Positions 5,684 through 6,263 of a DNA stretch of 6,263 nt are shown piece after piece. This DNA comes from Chloroflexota bacterium. GTDB taxonomy: Bacteria; Chloroflexota; Dehalococcoidia; UBA3495. The position numbers and the translations under genes are program-made. Position 1 is the first letter of the stretch, and each line of letters opens with the position of its first letter. The notes below the pieces were generated by a model, which did not search any database, was not told the origin of the DNA, and was given only the letters and a program-made list of their open reading frames with translations. The stretch spans positions 1 to 6,263 of the forward strand of contig PAMF01000054.1 of the NCBI GenBank assembly GCA_002707185.1, written 5' to 3'.

Positions 5684-5738
5684 CCTTATTGATCCGTGAA
5701 CCTTTAGATTCCTACGTCAAAGTTCCCAGATAGCATAT

Positions 5739-6263
5739 TTATTTTAAAGCGGGCATCACTTTTGAGGTCAACAATTGCAAAGATTTGCTGACTTTCGAAA
5801 ACGGGATTTGTCCCCCAGGATTTATATCAAAAGAAATTCCTGTGATACCCAAATCATTTTGGTATTGCTTCACTTTTTCTATAACGGCATCGGGCGTTCC
5901 AAAAGCTACTCTTTGCAAAAGATCCTCGTATGTCACACTCGATGAAGCTTTTAACCGTTCGTATGTCTCCTCATCTGCTGCCTTATCGAGATTATCCTGA
6001 ATGACGCGGATCCTATGCATAGAACTTTCTTCAGGATCGCCGAGCGCCTCACGAGCGGTACCCGCAACGTAACCACCAATTTGCAATATGACATCGTTGG
6101 GACCATAAAACCCGGCTTGAGCCCTCGCGTCTTTGTATTCGGATAATAGCTGTTGAAGTTCTGAGATTGACATCTGATGGCGGATAAAAATTGGAAAGCC
6201 AAGTGTACCTGCCAAGGTAAATGTGTCCCTACTCTCCACCGCTACTCTGACAGGAGGATGGGG
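5739..6263 (-). CDS. LLM-class flavin-dependent oxidoreductase, C-terminal part (partial, 5' end outside window)
   Basis: The frame is open from the right edge to a TAA (complement of 5739-5741), giving the last 174 residues. The fragment starts PHPPVRVAVESRDTFTLAGT and contains LGFPIF, SELQQLLSEYKDARAQAG, a loop with HRIRVIQDNLDKAADEETYERL, and the typical ending FGTPDAVIEKVKQYQ, LGITGISFDINPGGQIP and KVMPALK. This is the C-terminal half of bacterial luciferase-like TIM-barrel enzymes, which use FMN or coenzyme F420 to oxidise a wide range of substrates, including sulfonates and other organics. Flavin preference and substrate cannot be fixed from this part. A GTG at 6239-6237 might be taken as a start, but it falls at the Val of RVAVES inside a conserved strand and homology continues upstream, so the gene is cut by the window. 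It converges on the permease gene (55-nt gap). Confidence 0.9.
   Translation of the reverse strand, partial: PHPPVRVAVESRDTFTLAGTLGFPIFIRHQMSISELQQLLSEYKDARAQAGFYGPNDVILQIGGYVAGTAREALGDPEESSMHRIRVIQDNLDKAADEETYERLKASSSVTYEDLLQRVAFGTPDAVIEKVKQYQNDLGITGISFDINPGGQIPFSKVSKSLQLLTSKVMPALK

Overview
The window is a gene-dense stretch (about 44% GC by eye) from a bacterial chromosome. The protein set points to a marine Chloroflexota of the SAR202/Dehalococcoidia type: a zinc-ribbon threonine synthase of the NPSFSFKDR type followed by NIL and MoaD/ThiS-like genes, a flavin luciferase-like monooxygenase (LLM), an SDR and a TauE/SafE exporter. This taxonomic call is inference from protein flavour; there is no rRNA or other marker gene. 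Non-ATG starts are frequent: two of the six complete genes begin with TTG.

Layout. (1) 1-115: 3' end of a TlpA/ResA-like thioredoxin-fold gene, + strand. (2) 204-971: an SDR on the - strand, whose catalytic Ser and Tyr positions are Gly and Val. (3) 972-1214: a divergent regulatory region with a consensus-like promoter (TTGACA, 17 bp, TAATAT) driving the rightward operon; an inverted repeat straddles its -10 box. (4) 1215-3099: a three-gene + strand unit, thrC-like PLP enzyme, 80-aa NIL-domain protein, and a 92-aa MoaD/ThiS-family carrier closely resembling mycobacterial CysO but ending Gly-Gly-Lys. (5) 3115-4293: tgt, tRNA-guanine transglycosylase, - strand, ending 15 nt from the carrier gene. 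(6) 4455-5683: a 60-aa single-pass membrane protein followed after 2 nt by a TauE/SafE-family permease. (7) 5739-6263: 3' part of an LLM flavin oxidoreductase on the - strand, running off the right edge.

How the genes may work together. The most interesting unit is 1215-3099. CysO-like carriers deliver sulfur as a C-terminal thiocarboxylate to PLP enzymes of the same fold type as ThrC, and NIL domains occur in methionine transporters and in homocysteine-forming proteins. The cluster may therefore be a carrier-dependent sulfur amino acid pathway rather than, or in addition to, threonine synthesis. The Gly-Gly-Lys tail suggests the carrier needs trimming before activation. TauE/SafE proteins often export sulfite or related anions and the left-edge protein is thioredoxin-like, so sulfur handling is a loose theme, but those links are only suggestive. 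No RNA genes, mobile elements, CRISPR arrays or convincing intrinsic terminators were seen.
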